From contig JAODMA010000337.1 of NCBI GenBank assembly GCA_025464545.1, positions 1 through 12,008 of the forward strand: a DNA stretch of 12,008 bases. Direction: 5' to 3'. This stretch comes from Arthrobacter sp. GTDB lineage: Bacteria > Actinomycetota > Actinomycetes > Actinomycetales > Micrococcaceae. Below the pieces are notes generated by a model, which worked only from the letters and a program-made list of their open reading frames with translations, made no database searches and was not told the DNA's origin. How positions within the stretch are numbered: the stretch's first letter is position 1; the number at the start of each line of letters is the position of its first letter. Below, piece after piece: positions 1 through 6,352 of this stretch. The translations under genes and the position numbers were made by a program.

Positions 1-1171
1 TGGAGTGCGTGGCGAAATTTGAGAAGAAGGCAGGCTGGTCGTCGCGTTGTCCGACGTCGGCCCAGTTTTCGGAACCACAGAGCGGCGCAGCAACTCCTCC
101 GGGACGTCCGTCGAAGTCTGCGATCGCGGTCGCGGTGAGCACCTCGCGATAGGCGGCGGGTACGGTGTCGGCTATGTCGGTATGCGCGTTTCCAGCCGCG
201 ACCGCGTACGCCACCCCGGCCCTGACCGAGCGGCAGATCGCGTAATGCATCGGATCCGAGCCGCGCCCGCAGTCGGCGGTGTCGCTGCCCGGACCGCCGA
301 TGCTGATGTTGGCCACCTCGATGTCGTTGCCTTGGTCATCGTCCTTTCGAGTCGATGTCACCCAGTCAATGGCACAGATCAGGCTCTCCTCGGTAATCAC
401 GTCGTAGTCATCGACCACTCGGACGGACCACAGCGGTGTGCCCGGAGCGGTGCCGATGATACCGATGTTGTTGTTCCGGGCGCCGATTATGCCGGCCACC
501 GACGTACCGTGGCCCAGCTTATCCACCGGGCTCACCGTAACCGGAGTGCCCGAGGAGCAGTCCACGCCGCCCCGCACGTTGAGGTCCGGGTGGGCGCCGT
601 CGATTCCGCTGTCAATGACAGCTACATTCACGTCGACCGAATCCTTTGCGTCCCCGTTGCTGCCATCTCCGACGGTCTTGCTCCTGGCCTCGTCCACGGT
701 CCCGCCGATGCGCAGCCACCAGAACGGGGCGACCTCGGCGTCGGATGGTACGGGGTCGTTCGGTGTGTCAAAGGTACGGCCCATAGTGACGAACTCGACG
801 TCAGGTTCAACCGCGACGGCCTGCGCCTCCGATGCAGTCATCGTGCCGGCGTAGCCGCTCACCGCGTGGCGGTAGACCCGGGCTGCCCCGAAGCCGTATT
901 TGCCTTGATGGGCAGCTGCAACAGCACCCGCATCCGGAACCGTGTCTTTGAGGACTACAATGTAGCTTTGCTTCGCCCCGGCGCCGAGCGACGGAGTCGC
1001 GGCAACCGCGCCGCCAGCGACGGCCAATGCCATCGCGCCCAGAATCCCCAGCGTCCGCAGGCGCCACCCTCCCCGGGTCGGCGGATACGCGGAATTCCAA
1101 CGCCGCTGCGGCCGCACCGCCGCCAATGATGCTCGTGATCGGGCAGAATGACCGCGGACCTGGCTGTACAT
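1..1171 (-). CDS. Secreted subtilisin-like serine protease (S8) with I9 propeptide; C-terminal end off the left edge
   Basis: This is an exported S8 (subtilase) endopeptidase; 390 residues are visible and the frame has no stop to the edge. Residues 36-66 form an arginine-preceded hydrophobic stretch (LGILGAMALAVAGG) that reads as a signal peptide after a long basic N-terminus. Residues about 69-128 (starting SYIVVLKDTV) match the Inhibitor_I9 intramolecular chaperone propeptide. The catalytic domain begins near residue 178. Asp187 lies in VAVIDSGID, His221 in GHGTSVAG, and oxyanion Asn328 in VAAGNA. The reading stops at FFSNFATHS, a position that normally comes shortly before the GTSMA serine box, so the nucleophile is presumably just outside the window. 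The Cys residues at the VDC, LICAIDW, DCGRG and AICRS positions could form disulfides. The start is ATG at 1171 because GGGAGG sits 5 nt upstream. It lies 118 bp downstream of the small Cys/His gene on the same strand. Family assignment is firm; substrate is unknown. Confidence 0.93.
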   Translation of the reverse strand, partial: MYSQVRGHSARSRASLAAVRPQRRWNSAYPPTRGGWRLRTLGILGAMALAVAGGAVAATPSLGAGAKQSYIVVLKDTVPDAGAVAAAHQGKYGFGAARVYRHAVSGYAGTMTASEAQAVAVEPDVEFVTMGRTFDTPNDPVPSDAEVAPFWWLRIGGTVDEARSKTVGDGSNGDAKDSVDVNVAVIDSGIDGAHPDLNVRGGVDCSSGTPVTVSPVDKLGHGTSVAGIIGARNNNIGIIGTAPGTPLWSVRVVDDYDVITEESLICAIDWVTSTRKDDDQGNDIEVANISIGGPGSDTADCGRGSDPMHYAICRSVRAGVAYAVAAGNAHTDIADTVPAAYREVLTATAIADFDGRPGGVAAPLCGSENWADVGQRDDQPAFFSNFATHS

Positions 1172-1176
1172 TGTGG

Positions 1177-1182
1177 CCTCCC
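1177..1182 (-). promoter_or_regulatory. Ribosome binding site of the S8 protease
   Basis: GGGAGG on the minus strand stands 5 nt before the ATG at 1171. It decides the start, because the frame stays open upstream and the basic N-terminus before the signal peptide is unusually long. Confidence 0.7.
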
Positions 1183-1289
1183 ATGACGCGTCGTCGCTAT
1201 CGAGTGCCCCCTCTCCGTATGGTAGGCCCTTTGAAAATCCTTGGACAGCGTTGACGCCGGTAAATAGGGACGGTATGCGGCTCGTGAAG

Positions 1290-1514
1290 CTAGGAAACGG
1301 CTGCCTGCTGCGCGTCCTCCGGCCCGACAAACCGGCATGAACCCGGGTGCCGCACCGGCAGCGTGCAGGTGCGTCCCGTTGGGAGATGGACATTGGCACA
1401 GTGACCTGCCAACGCGACGTCCTCACGGACATGAGTGCTGCTCAGATCGGGCCGCGCTTCTTCGTGGTCGGTCGTCGGAGCGGTGCCGGTCAAGTTGTCG
1501 TCGTAATCGTTCAT
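1290..1514 (-). CDS. Small hypothetical protein with a three-cysteine/histidine C-terminal motif
   Basis: This 74-residue protein belongs to no family I can name with certainty. The N-terminal half (MNDYDDNLTGTAPTTDHEE) is acidic and likely disordered. The C-terminal half has a compact pattern, GHCANVHLPTGRTC followed nine residues later by HPGSC, giving Cys-x10-Cys-x9-Cys with nearby His residues. That could bind a metal or form a disulfide, but the spacing is not a standard zinc finger. ATG at 1514 is preferred over the in-frame ATG at 1544, because GAGGAG lies 10 nt upstream of 1514 while nothing similar precedes 1544. There is no signal peptide or membrane segment. It lies between the DUF6221 gene and the protease gene, on the same strand as both, with gaps of more than 100 bp on each side, so co-transcription is possible but not shown. 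Confidence 0.62.
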   Translation of the reverse strand: MNDYDDNLTGTAPTTDHEEARPDLSSTHVREDVALAGHCANVHLPTGRTCTLPVRHPGSCRFVGPEDAQQAAVS

Positions 1515-1645
1515 ATCGGTGGAACTCCTCTGGAGTTGCTGCATTCCAGCACGGCGGACAGTCTCGGATCACTCCAGACTCACACAGCCGCGTTAACACC
1601 GGGTTACGGGGCAGTTAGGTCCACGTCACGGACGTCTGGTCGACT

Positions 1646-1963
1646 CTAGAGTTGGAGCCAGTGCCGTTCGAAGTCGGGATGATCCAGGTAGGGCAAAGCG
1701 ATCGCATTCAGGGAAAGCGTGGTCCATTCGAGGGCTTCCGGACTCCATGGGGCGTCTCCATCGGAATCGCCGAACATCGCCGCCAGGGCTGCCTGGCGGG
1801 CGGATTCGACGATGCCGATCAGCCGTTTCTTGGCCTCACATTCCAGCAGGAGGCGGCGCTCATACCATTCGCCGGACCGGGAGAGTGACCTGTCATTGAG
1901 CAGATTCCGCGCCGCCGCCTCGTCTTCGGCGATCCGCTGGGACAGGAATTCGACAACGTCCAC
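1646..1963 (-). CDS. DUF6221 family protein
   Basis: This is a 105-residue soluble protein with the features of DUF6221, an uncharacterised actinobacterial family. The N-terminus reads VVEFLSQRIAEDEAAARN, followed by a helical, charge-rich middle (ECEAKKRLIGIVESAR). It ends with the typical ALPYLDHPDFERHW motif, where bulky aromatic residues surround a DHPD turn. The start is GTG at 1963: an in-frame TAA lies four codons upstream, so no longer form is possible. The ribosome site is poor (AAGG only one base away), suggesting weak or unusual initiation. It is transcribed divergently from the GAF-ANTAR gene, sharing a 105-bp control region. The role is unknown. Confidence 0.75.
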   Translation of the reverse strand: MDVVEFLSQRIAEDEAAARNLLNDRSLSRSGEWYERRLLLECEAKKRLIGIVESARQAALAAMFGDSDGDAPWSPEALEWTTLSLNAIALPYLDHPDFERHWLQL

Positions 1964-1985
1964 ACCTTGAGATTACGCGCCCCAG

Positions 1986-2011
1986 GGGTCCTCCGATATT
2001 GCTGGAGACCC
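1986..2011. repeat. Imperfect inverted repeat in the divergent DUF6221/GAF-ANTAR control region
   Basis: GGGTCCTCC and GGAGACCC can pair over eight base pairs with one bulged C, around a 9-base centre. The repeat ends 14 bases before the candidate -10 box of the GAF-ANTAR gene, so its right arm would overlap the -35 region. It could be an operator; no protein is known to bind it. Confidence 0.35.
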
Positions 2012-2025
2012 GACCCTAAGGGCGG

Positions 2026-2031
2026 TATATT
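2026..2031 (+). promoter_or_regulatory. Candidate -10 box for the GAF-ANTAR gene
   Basis: TATATT matches five of six positions of the TATAAT consensus and lies 37 bases before the GTG start. No convincing -35 hexamer stands at 17 bases, so the promoter may need an activator or a non-housekeeping sigma factor. Confidence 0.35.
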
Positions 2032-2055
2032 TCGCAGAGAAGCACAAACCGGAGG

Positions 2056-2062
2056 AAGGAGG
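2056..2062 (+). promoter_or_regulatory. Strong ribosome binding site fixing a GTG start
   Basis: AAGGAGG lies 6 nt before the GTG at 2069, with a second GGAGG at 2051-2055. It settles the start of the GAF-ANTAR gene, whose frame is open further upstream to a TTG at 1967. Confidence 0.8.
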
Positions 2063-2068
2063 GCCAAC

Positions 2069-2761
2069 GTGGCCGCCACATCAGATCTCGCTTCGCGGCT
2101 CAGTGACCTTGCCCGAAAACTCCAGCTCGAGGACGATGCGGACGCTATGTTGGCCGGCATTGTTCATGCCGCGCTGGAGTTGGTCCCGCACGCAGCCGAC
2201 GCCTCGATCAGCCTGGTGTCAGGCCGCCGAACGATCGTGTCGCGGGCTGCTTCCAGCGATCTTCCCCGGCGGATCGATGCACTCCAGTGCGAAACCGGAC
2301 AGGGGCCCTGCCTCGACGCCTCCTATGAGGACCGGATAGTGAACGTTGCCGACCTCAGCACGGAGCCGCGTTGGCCGGATTTTTCGCTGCCGGCCTTCGG
2401 GCTCGGAGCACGGAGCATGCTCTCCTTCCAGCTTTTCGTCGACGGGGACCATCTCGGAGCCTTGAACCTCTTCGGCAAGGACGTCAGCGTTTTCGGCGCT
2501 GAATCCGAACGGATCGGAACTCTGGTGGCAGCCCATGCAGCCGTCGCCCTGGCAGGCAGCCAGCAGGTCAGCCAACTCACCCACGCACTGGACACCCGCG
2601 ACCTGATCGGTCAGGCCAAAGGCATCCTGATGGAGCGCTTCAAGATCACCGCCCAGCAGGCCTTCCTGCTGCTGTCGCGGGCCAGTTCGGAGATGAACAT
2701 CAAACTTCACGATGTCGCGGAGCAGCTGACTGTCAGCGGGGAAATGACCAGGAAGCGCTGA
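2069..2761 (+). CDS. GAF and ANTAR domain-containing regulator
   Basis: This is a 230-residue cytoplasmic sensor-regulator. Residues about 18-165 form a GAF domain of the type paired with ANTAR, with the hallmark GQGPCLDA at about 77-84 followed by NVADLSTEPRWPDF. Residues about 171-221 form the ANTAR domain (RDLIGQAKGILMER, then AFLLLSRASSEMNIKLHDVA). In characterised members such as AmiR, NasR and EutV, ANTAR binds paired small hairpins in leader RNA and prevents termination; GAF domains bind small ligands or interact with partners. The ligand and RNA targets here are unknown. The start is GTG, chosen on the excellent upstream ribosome site. It is a single gene, divergent from DUF6221 and convergent with the CapA gene. 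A second, quite different GAF-ANTAR protein lies at 7854-8639. Confidence 0.92.
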   Translation: MAATSDLASRLSDLARKLQLEDDADAMLAGIVHAALELVPHAADASISLVSGRRTIVSRAASSDLPRRIDALQCETGQGPCLDASYEDRIVNVADLSTEPRWPDFSLPAFGLGARSMLSFQLFVDGDHLGALNLFGKDVSVFGAESERIGTLVAAHAAVALAGSQQVSQLTHALDTRDLIGQAKGILMERFKITAQQAFLLLSRASSEMNIKLHDVAEQLTVSGEMTRKR

Positions 2762-2778
2762 CGCTTGTACGGGGACGT

Positions 2779-2832
2779 CGGTCGGCCGGCCTGGTGGGGG
2801 CCCGCTAATGGGAAACTATTCCCCGCCGACCG
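2779..2832. terminator. Possible bidirectional terminator between convergent genes
   Basis: CGGTCGGC (2779-2786) pairs with GCCGACCG (2825-2832). Nested inside, GGGAA-acta-TTCCC (2810-2823) forms a small hairpin whose loop contains the CapA stop codon. It lies between convergent genes and has no T-tract, so termination is inferred from position and pairing only. Confidence 0.35.
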
Positions 2833-3817
2833 GAATTTCCAGGCAGCCCTCATCCTCCCGCCAGCTGCTCCGGGTCCCCAGGTGCGCACTCAGCCCCTGC
2901 ATCCGGTGTGCGATGTCCGCGGACGCTGCGCCAGCCAGCCGGGCCTGGAAGTCCCTGATCAATGTCGGGTGCAGCCGAAGCGCGCGGGGAGTGGTGCCTT
3001 CGGTATCCAGCTGGAAGATGAACGACTGGTCATTGCGTTCAACCGGGTCCACGGCGTAGTCGTCCACGAAGTCTCCAGCGCTGTAAAGGATCGGACGGTT
3101 CCGGTACAGCTCGACGCCGCGGAAGACGTGCGGCGAGTGGCCGTAGACGACGTCTGCCCCGGCCTCCACCAGTGCGTGCGCCAGCGTCCGGTGCTCGCGG
3201 GGCACCGCGGAACCCCAGTTGGCGCCCCAATGCGCGGAGACGATCAGCAGTCCGGTCCGGGACCTGGTCCGGCGGACGCGGTCCAACAGCTCCTCGGTCC
3301 GGCGGTCCGGGGCCGCCACCGGGACGTAATACACCCCGGGCTTTTGGTCCGCTTCCCAGCCGGGCTCGTTGTCGGTGAACGCGATGAGTCCGATGGTGGT
3401 GCCTGCTGCCCGCAGCACGGCCGGCTGCCTAGCTGCTTCCTCATCCATCCCGGCGCCTGCGTGCAGGATGCCAGCCGCGTCGAGCAAGGGCGGCATCTCC
3501 CGGAACGCGTTGGGGCCGTAGTCCAGGACATGGTTGTTGGCCAGGGACACCAGATCGATTCCGGCACACCGCAGGCTCTCCACATTCTTGGGCTCGGAAC
3601 GGAAATGGAAGACTTTTCCGGGCTCCGGCTCGCCGCCGGCGGCCAGCACGCACTCGAGGTTGGCGATGCGGACGTCGGCGTGCCGCAACACCGGGAGGGT
3701 GTCACCCCAAGGGTACTCCGCGCGGACATCATCCAGCCGGTCGTTCACCAACCGGCCGAGCATGACGTCGCCCAGTAACGCGATCAACACCGGCCCACCT
3801 GCCTGTCCATGCCGCAC
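2816..3817 (-). CDS. CapA family protein (poly-gamma-glutamate capsule biosynthesis-like metallophosphatase fold)
   Basis: The product has 333 residues and the CapA/PgsA calcineurin-like phosphoesterase fold. Metal-site and fold motifs appear in order: LGDVMLGR (Asp17), ANLE (Asn52), SLANNH (residues 90-95), AHWG (His195) and GHSPHVF (His226, His229). PgsA of Bacillus is a membrane-anchored part of the poly-gamma-glutamate synthase; this protein has no signal peptide or membrane anchor, and no capsule ligase (CapB) or CapC is nearby. A soluble phosphoesterase role is therefore at least as likely as capsule work. GTG at 3817 is the start given here, with only a fair GGA-rich site 9 nt upstream. 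An in-frame GTG nine codons on is also possible; both keep the first metal motif. It lies 92 bp downstream of the DUF2630 gene on the same strand. Confidence 0.88.
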   Translation of the reverse strand: MRHGQAGGPVLIALLGDVMLGRLVNDRLDDVRAEYPWGDTLPVLRHADVRIANLECVLAAGGEPEPGKVFHFRSEPKNVESLRCAGIDLVSLANNHVLDYGPNAFREMPPLLDAAGILHAGAGMDEEAARQPAVLRAAGTTIGLIAFTDNEPGWEADQKPGVYYVPVAAPDRRTEELLDRVRRTRSRTGLLIVSAHWGANWGSAVPREHRTLAHALVEAGADVVYGHSPHVFRGVELYRNRPILYSAGDFVDDYAVDPVERNDQSFIFQLDTEGTTPRALRLHPTLIRDFQARLAGAASADIAHRMQGLSAHLGTRSSWREDEGCLEIPVGGE

Positions 3818-3894
3818 CCGGTGACTTTTCCAGCATCTCCGCCAAGAGCGGGCGCCAGCCGTGCCAATTGGAATTTACGAGGCCAGCGCCGGCG

Positions 3895-3911
3895 GATCCT
3901 CGTCGAGGATC
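3895..3911. repeat. 17-bp palindrome overlapping the DUF2630 stop codon
   Basis: GATCCTCG-T-CGAGGATC is perfect around a single central base. It overlaps the TGA of the DUF2630 gene (minus strand) and lies 78 bp before the CapA start. It could act as a weak terminator or an RNA processing hairpin; there is no T-tract. Confidence 0.4.
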
Positions 3912-4161
3912 AGGACTCGTAGCCCTCCACCTGTTTGACGGGCCGCACTGCCGCCTCGTCCGGGTTCTCGCCGTACTGGCGTTTGGCCCGCCGCTGCCGT
4001 AGGAGGTCCCAGCACTGGTCCAGGTCCTCTTCCAGGCGCTTCAGCCGCTCGCGGTCGGGTCCGTGCTCGTAGTCGGGCGAGGAGGACGGCGCCTTCTCGC
4101 GCAGCTCCTGTTCCTCTTCCACCAGCTCCGAAATCCGGTTTAGGATGTCCCGTTCATCCAT
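3910..4161 (-). CDS. DUF2630 family protein
   Basis: This 83-residue, highly charged, mostly helical protein matches DUF2630 along its whole length. It begins MDERDILNRISELVEEEQELR, has the conserved LKRLEEDLDQCWDLLRQRRAKR in the middle, and ends NPDEAAVRPVKQVEGY. The heptad-like spacing suggests a coiled coil or helical hairpin. It is cytoplasmic, without signal peptide. An AAGAAGG ribosome site stands 5 nt upstream of the ATG. The family is widespread in actinobacteria and has no established function. It precedes the CapA gene on the same strand, with a palindrome at the junction, so the two may be transcribed together with partial uncoupling. Confidence 0.88.
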   Translation of the reverse strand: MDERDILNRISELVEEEQELREKAPSSSPDYEHGPDRERLKRLEEDLDQCWDLLRQRRAKRQYGENPDEAAVRPVKQVEGYES

Positions 4162-4249
4162 GACGGCCTTCTTTCTTCGATTGCATCCTTCCGCCAGCGT
4201 AGTGAGACGAAGGTGCGGTGGCCAGAGCCCCCGTTAAGGCATTATCAGC

Positions 4250-4278
4250 TTGCTTATTATTTTGGGGCTTCCTAGAGT
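4250..4278 (+). promoter_or_regulatory. Candidate promoter of the PfpI-like gene
   Basis: TTGCTT (4250-4255) and TAGAGT (4273-4278) each match four of six consensus positions and are separated by 17 bases. They lie in an AT-rich pocket of an otherwise GC-rich gap and would give a leader of about 80 nt before the ATG at 4366. Confidence 0.4.
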
Positions 4279-4365
4279 TGAGGATGTAAGCCATTCCAGT
4301 TTCCGCGGCGAGCGGACAGAGCGGCCACGCGCCCTCGGGAACCTCGTCCGGCTTGAGGAGGACAT

Positions 4366-4932
4366 ATGTCAGAGCACAACATTGCAGGCAAGAAGGTCGC
4401 ATTTCTGCTGACGGACGGCGTCGAGCAGGTGGAGCTGACCAGCCCCTGGAATGCGGTGAAGGAAGCCGGCGGCGAACCCACGCTGGTGGCGCCCAAGAGC
4501 GGCAAGCTGCAGGGCTACGAGGGCACTGAAAAAGGTGAGACGTTCGACGTCGACCTCACGGTGGCCGAGGCCAACGCCGCAGACTTCCACGCCCTGGTGA
4601 TCCCCGGCGGCGTCGTCAACGCCGACCACCTCCGCGTGGACAAGGACGCCCAGGCCTTCACCCGCGCGTTCTTCGAACAGCACAAGCCGGTGGCCTCAAT
4701 CTGCCACGGACCATGGATGCTGATCGACGCCGGGGTCGTCAACGGCCGGAACGTCACGTCCTACCACACGCTCCAGACTGATCTGAAGAACGCCGGAGCC
4801 AACTGGAGCGACGAGGAAGTGGTGGTTGACCAGGGCCTCGTGACCAGCCGGAACCCCCACGACCTTCCCGCCTTCAACGACAAAATGCTGGAAGAGATCG
4901 AAGAGGGCGAGCACGCCGGGCAGACGGCCTAA
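4366..4932 (+). CDS. DJ-1/PfpI family protein (type 1 glutamine amidotransferase-like domain)
   Basis: This is a 188-residue cytoplasmic protein of the DJ-1/PfpI superfamily, close to the general-stress YhbO/PfpI branch. Motifs: KKVAFLLTDGVEQVEL (acidic residue Glu20 near the active site), ALVIPGGVVNADHL, the nucleophile elbow ASICHGPW with Cys113-His114, and NPHDLPAFNDKML near the C-terminus. Members of this branch have been described as proteases, deglycases or glyoxalase-like enzymes acting on carbonyl-damaged molecules; the true activity is disputed and cannot be read from sequence. GAGGAGG lies 4 nt before the ATG. It stands alone between its own candidate promoter and a strong hairpin terminator. 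A stress-protection role is likely by family. Confidence 0.93.
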   Translation: MSEHNIAGKKVAFLLTDGVEQVELTSPWNAVKEAGGEPTLVAPKSGKLQGYEGTEKGETFDVDLTVAEANAADFHALVIPGGVVNADHLRVDKDAQAFTRAFFEQHKPVASICHGPWMLIDAGVVNGRNVTSYHTLQTDLKNAGANWSDEEVVVDQGLVTSRNPHDLPAFNDKMLEEIEEGEHAGQTA

Positions 4933-4964
4933 GCCGCCTCCGGCGCTCCGTAAAGCTCCCCACG

Positions 4965-5012
4965 AACGAGAGGGACCGACGCCGGCACGTGCCGGCGCCG
5001 GTCCCTCTCGTT
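4965..5012. terminator. 48-bp near-perfect palindrome, likely terminator of the PfpI-like gene
   Basis: Every base pairs with its mirror except one A-C mismatch (4979/4998). The outer arms are AACGAGAGGGACCG and its complement; the inner arms are CGCCGGCAC/GTGCCGGCG meeting at a central CACGTG. It starts 32 bp after the PfpI-like stop and precedes another plus-strand gene. There is no following T-run, which is common for high-GC actinobacterial terminators. An operator or a cruciform is an alternative. Confidence 0.65.
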
Positions 5013-5177
5013 CAGCCCGGAGTCGTGGCCGGTAGCGTCCGGACGCCGGAGGGCCAGTGCAGGAGTACCCCTACCCAGTCGCTCCGATCTGGGGCAGGAT
5101 ATGCCCTGTAACTGCACCCGTCCTGCCGTTGCTTTTGCATTGCGGCGGGCGCCCCGAAGCCGCGAGGAGTTCCGTAC

Positions 5178-5591
5178 ATGACGACGCTCAATCCCTACCT
5201 TGGATTTCGTGACAATGCGAAAGAAGCTATGACCTACTACCAGACGGTGTTCGGCGGTGAATTGAACATGAGCACCTTCGGCGAGTTCCACGCCAGCGAA
5301 GACGTGGCCGAGCAGGACAAGATCATGCACGCCATGCTGACCATCGAAAAAGGCTTGGTGCTCATGGGTGCCGACACCCCGAACGGCATGGATTACACGC
5401 CGGGCAACAACATCTCGGTGTCGATCAGCGGGTCCGACGAGGCCGAGCTCCGCGGCTACTTCGACAAACTGGCAGACGGCGGCACGGTGGCGATGCCCCT
5501 GGAGCAGGCGCCCTGGGGTGACACCTTCGGAATGTGCAAGGACAAGTTCGGCATCGACTGGCTCGTCAACATCGCCCCGTCCGGCACGTAG
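5178..5591 (+). CDS. PhnB-like VOC superfamily protein
   Basis: The 137 residues form a single vicinal-oxygen-chelate (glyoxalase/bleomycin resistance fold) domain of the PhnB-like (3-demethylubiquinone methyltransferase-like) type. It begins LNPYLGFRDNAKEAMTYYQ and continues VFGGEL, IMHAMLTI, NNISVSISG. It ends with the typical PWGDTFGMCKDKFGIDWLVN signature. Bacterial PhnB-like proteins are small and cytoplasmic; most have no proven substrate, and phnB is named only for its place near phosphonate genes, none of which are here. GAGGAG lies 8 nt before the ATG. The PfpI-like gene's hairpin upstream suggests an independent transcript. It converges on the small hypothetical gene with a 21-bp gap. 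Confidence 0.9.
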   Translation: MTTLNPYLGFRDNAKEAMTYYQTVFGGELNMSTFGEFHASEDVAEQDKIMHAMLTIEKGLVLMGADTPNGMDYTPGNNISVSISGSDEAELRGYFDKLADGGTVAMPLEQAPWGDTFGMCKDKFGIDWLVNIAPSGT

Positions 5592-5612
5592 CCCGGCGTT
5601 AGGGCCGTAGTC

Positions 5613-5858
5613 TCAGTCCGGACTTGAATCCGTGGTGAGGCCACGGTCGTCGCCGGCCTGTTCGTCCTGCTCCTCCGCAGGGCCTGCCGCCCTGTTGGCG
5701 TCGCCGGACCCGACGGCGGCCTGCCGTTCGGTGGCGCCCGTGCCCTTTGGGGCGGCGGTCTGACCTTCCTCGCGGGGCACCGGATTCTCACCCGTCGGGG
5801 CTTGGCCCTCGAGCCCGTCCTTGACGATGTCCTCTGGTTCCTTGGATCCGGTGCTCAT
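5613..5858 (-). CDS. Small acidic, probably disordered hypothetical protein
   Basis: This 81-residue protein is rich in Glu, Asp, Gly, Ala, Pro and Thr and has no predicted hydrophobic core, signal peptide or Cys. The first part (MSTGSKEPEDIVKDGLEGQ) is the most ordered-looking. The remainder, including GPAEEQDEQAGDDRG, reads as intrinsically disordered. I do not recognise a family. It is kept as a gene because GGGAGG lies 5 nt before the ATG and it fills the space between convergent and divergent neighbours. It shares a 231-bp upstream gap with the divergent 69-residue gene. Confidence 0.62.
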   Translation of the reverse strand: MSTGSKEPEDIVKDGLEGQAPTGENPVPREEGQTAAPKGTGATERQAAVGSGDANRAAGPAEEQDEQAGDDRGLTTDSSPD

Positions 5859-6035
5859 CGATTCCTCCCGTTGCGGCGGTGCTGCCGCGCTGCCGAAGTC
5901 CCTGTGGGGCTGTCCGTCCCAAAGTTACAGGCACGGGCAGTCCCCGTACAGGACCAATCCGGGTGCCCGCTCCGTGGGCTGCCCGGACTCCGGTTGGCGG
6001 TTCCCTCGTCCCGGAGTCGCGGCTATCCTATAGAC

Positions 6036-6075
6036 GGCCAGGACATCGATTTGACCGACTCCACCTTTCCTGGCC
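6036..6075. repeat. 8-bp inverted repeat in the leader of the 69-residue gene
   Basis: GGCCAGGA (6036-6043) and TCCTGGCC (6068-6075) are perfect complements separated by 24 bases. The right arm ends only a few bases before the GAGAGG ribosome site of the gene starting at 6090. It could be a leader hairpin or an operator for the divergent pair. Confidence 0.35.
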
Positions 6076-6089
6076 CAGAGAGGCATGCG

Positions 6090-6299
6090 ATGTCCCATAA
6101 GCTGCACCTCACGCCCGCCGACGAATTCCCGGATGATCTCCACGCCGTGTCGGACAAGGATTTACAGGTCCTTGACAGCCAGATCCAGCGCCAACTGGAT
6201 TACGAATACATCGCCGACGGCGAACCGAACCCGGAGACCGAGTTCAGGCACTATGACCTCGACGAGGAGTTCGGCGAACGGGATAAACGGGACGTCTAG
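6090..6299 (+). CDS. Small acidic conserved-looking hypothetical protein
   Basis: This is a 69-residue acidic protein (MSHKLHLTPADEFPDDLHAV) with a central amphipathic helix (DKDLQVLDSQIQRQLDYEY) and an acidic tail (HYDLDEEFGERDKRD). I have the impression of similar small proteins in Arthrobacter genomes but can give no function or family number. The ATG at 6090 is chosen over the long upstream open frame because GAGAGG lies 6 nt before it and because the upstream part reads as non-coding low-quality sequence. There is no Cys, signal peptide or membrane segment. It ends 53 bp before the first alpha/beta hydrolase and may be co-transcribed with it. Confidence 0.7.
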   Translation: MSHKLHLTPADEFPDDLHAVSDKDLQVLDSQIQRQLDYEYIADGEPNPETEFRHYDLDEEFGERDKRDV

Positions 6300-6352
6300 G
6301 CAGTGGTTGTGTCAGTATGCTTGCTGGAGGCCGCTAGCGATTCTGAACAGAA

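Noticed and set aside
47..1129. Long plus-strand open frame opposite the protease
   Set aside because: It is the antisense shadow of the S8 gene; the opposite strand has the catalytic motifs, a signal peptide and a ribosome site.
1639..1652. GGTCGACTCTAGAG, identical to part of the pUC polylinker, suggesting vector contamination
   Set aside because: The match is 14 bases only, flanking bases differ from the polylinker, and it contains the natural stop of the DUF6221 gene within continuous high-GC coding context.
2765..3778. 337-codon plus-strand open frame opposite the CapA gene
   Set aside because: Shadow of CapA, whose strand carries all conserved metal-site motifs.
2816..4161. Capsule (poly-gamma-glutamate) operon
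   Set aside because: Only a CapA-like gene is present; no CapB ligase or CapC, and the CapA product lacks a membrane anchor.
5178..5591. Phosphonate-metabolism gene cluster around the PhnB-like gene
   Set aside because: No C-P lyase, transporter or other phn gene is nearby; the family name alone does not support this role.
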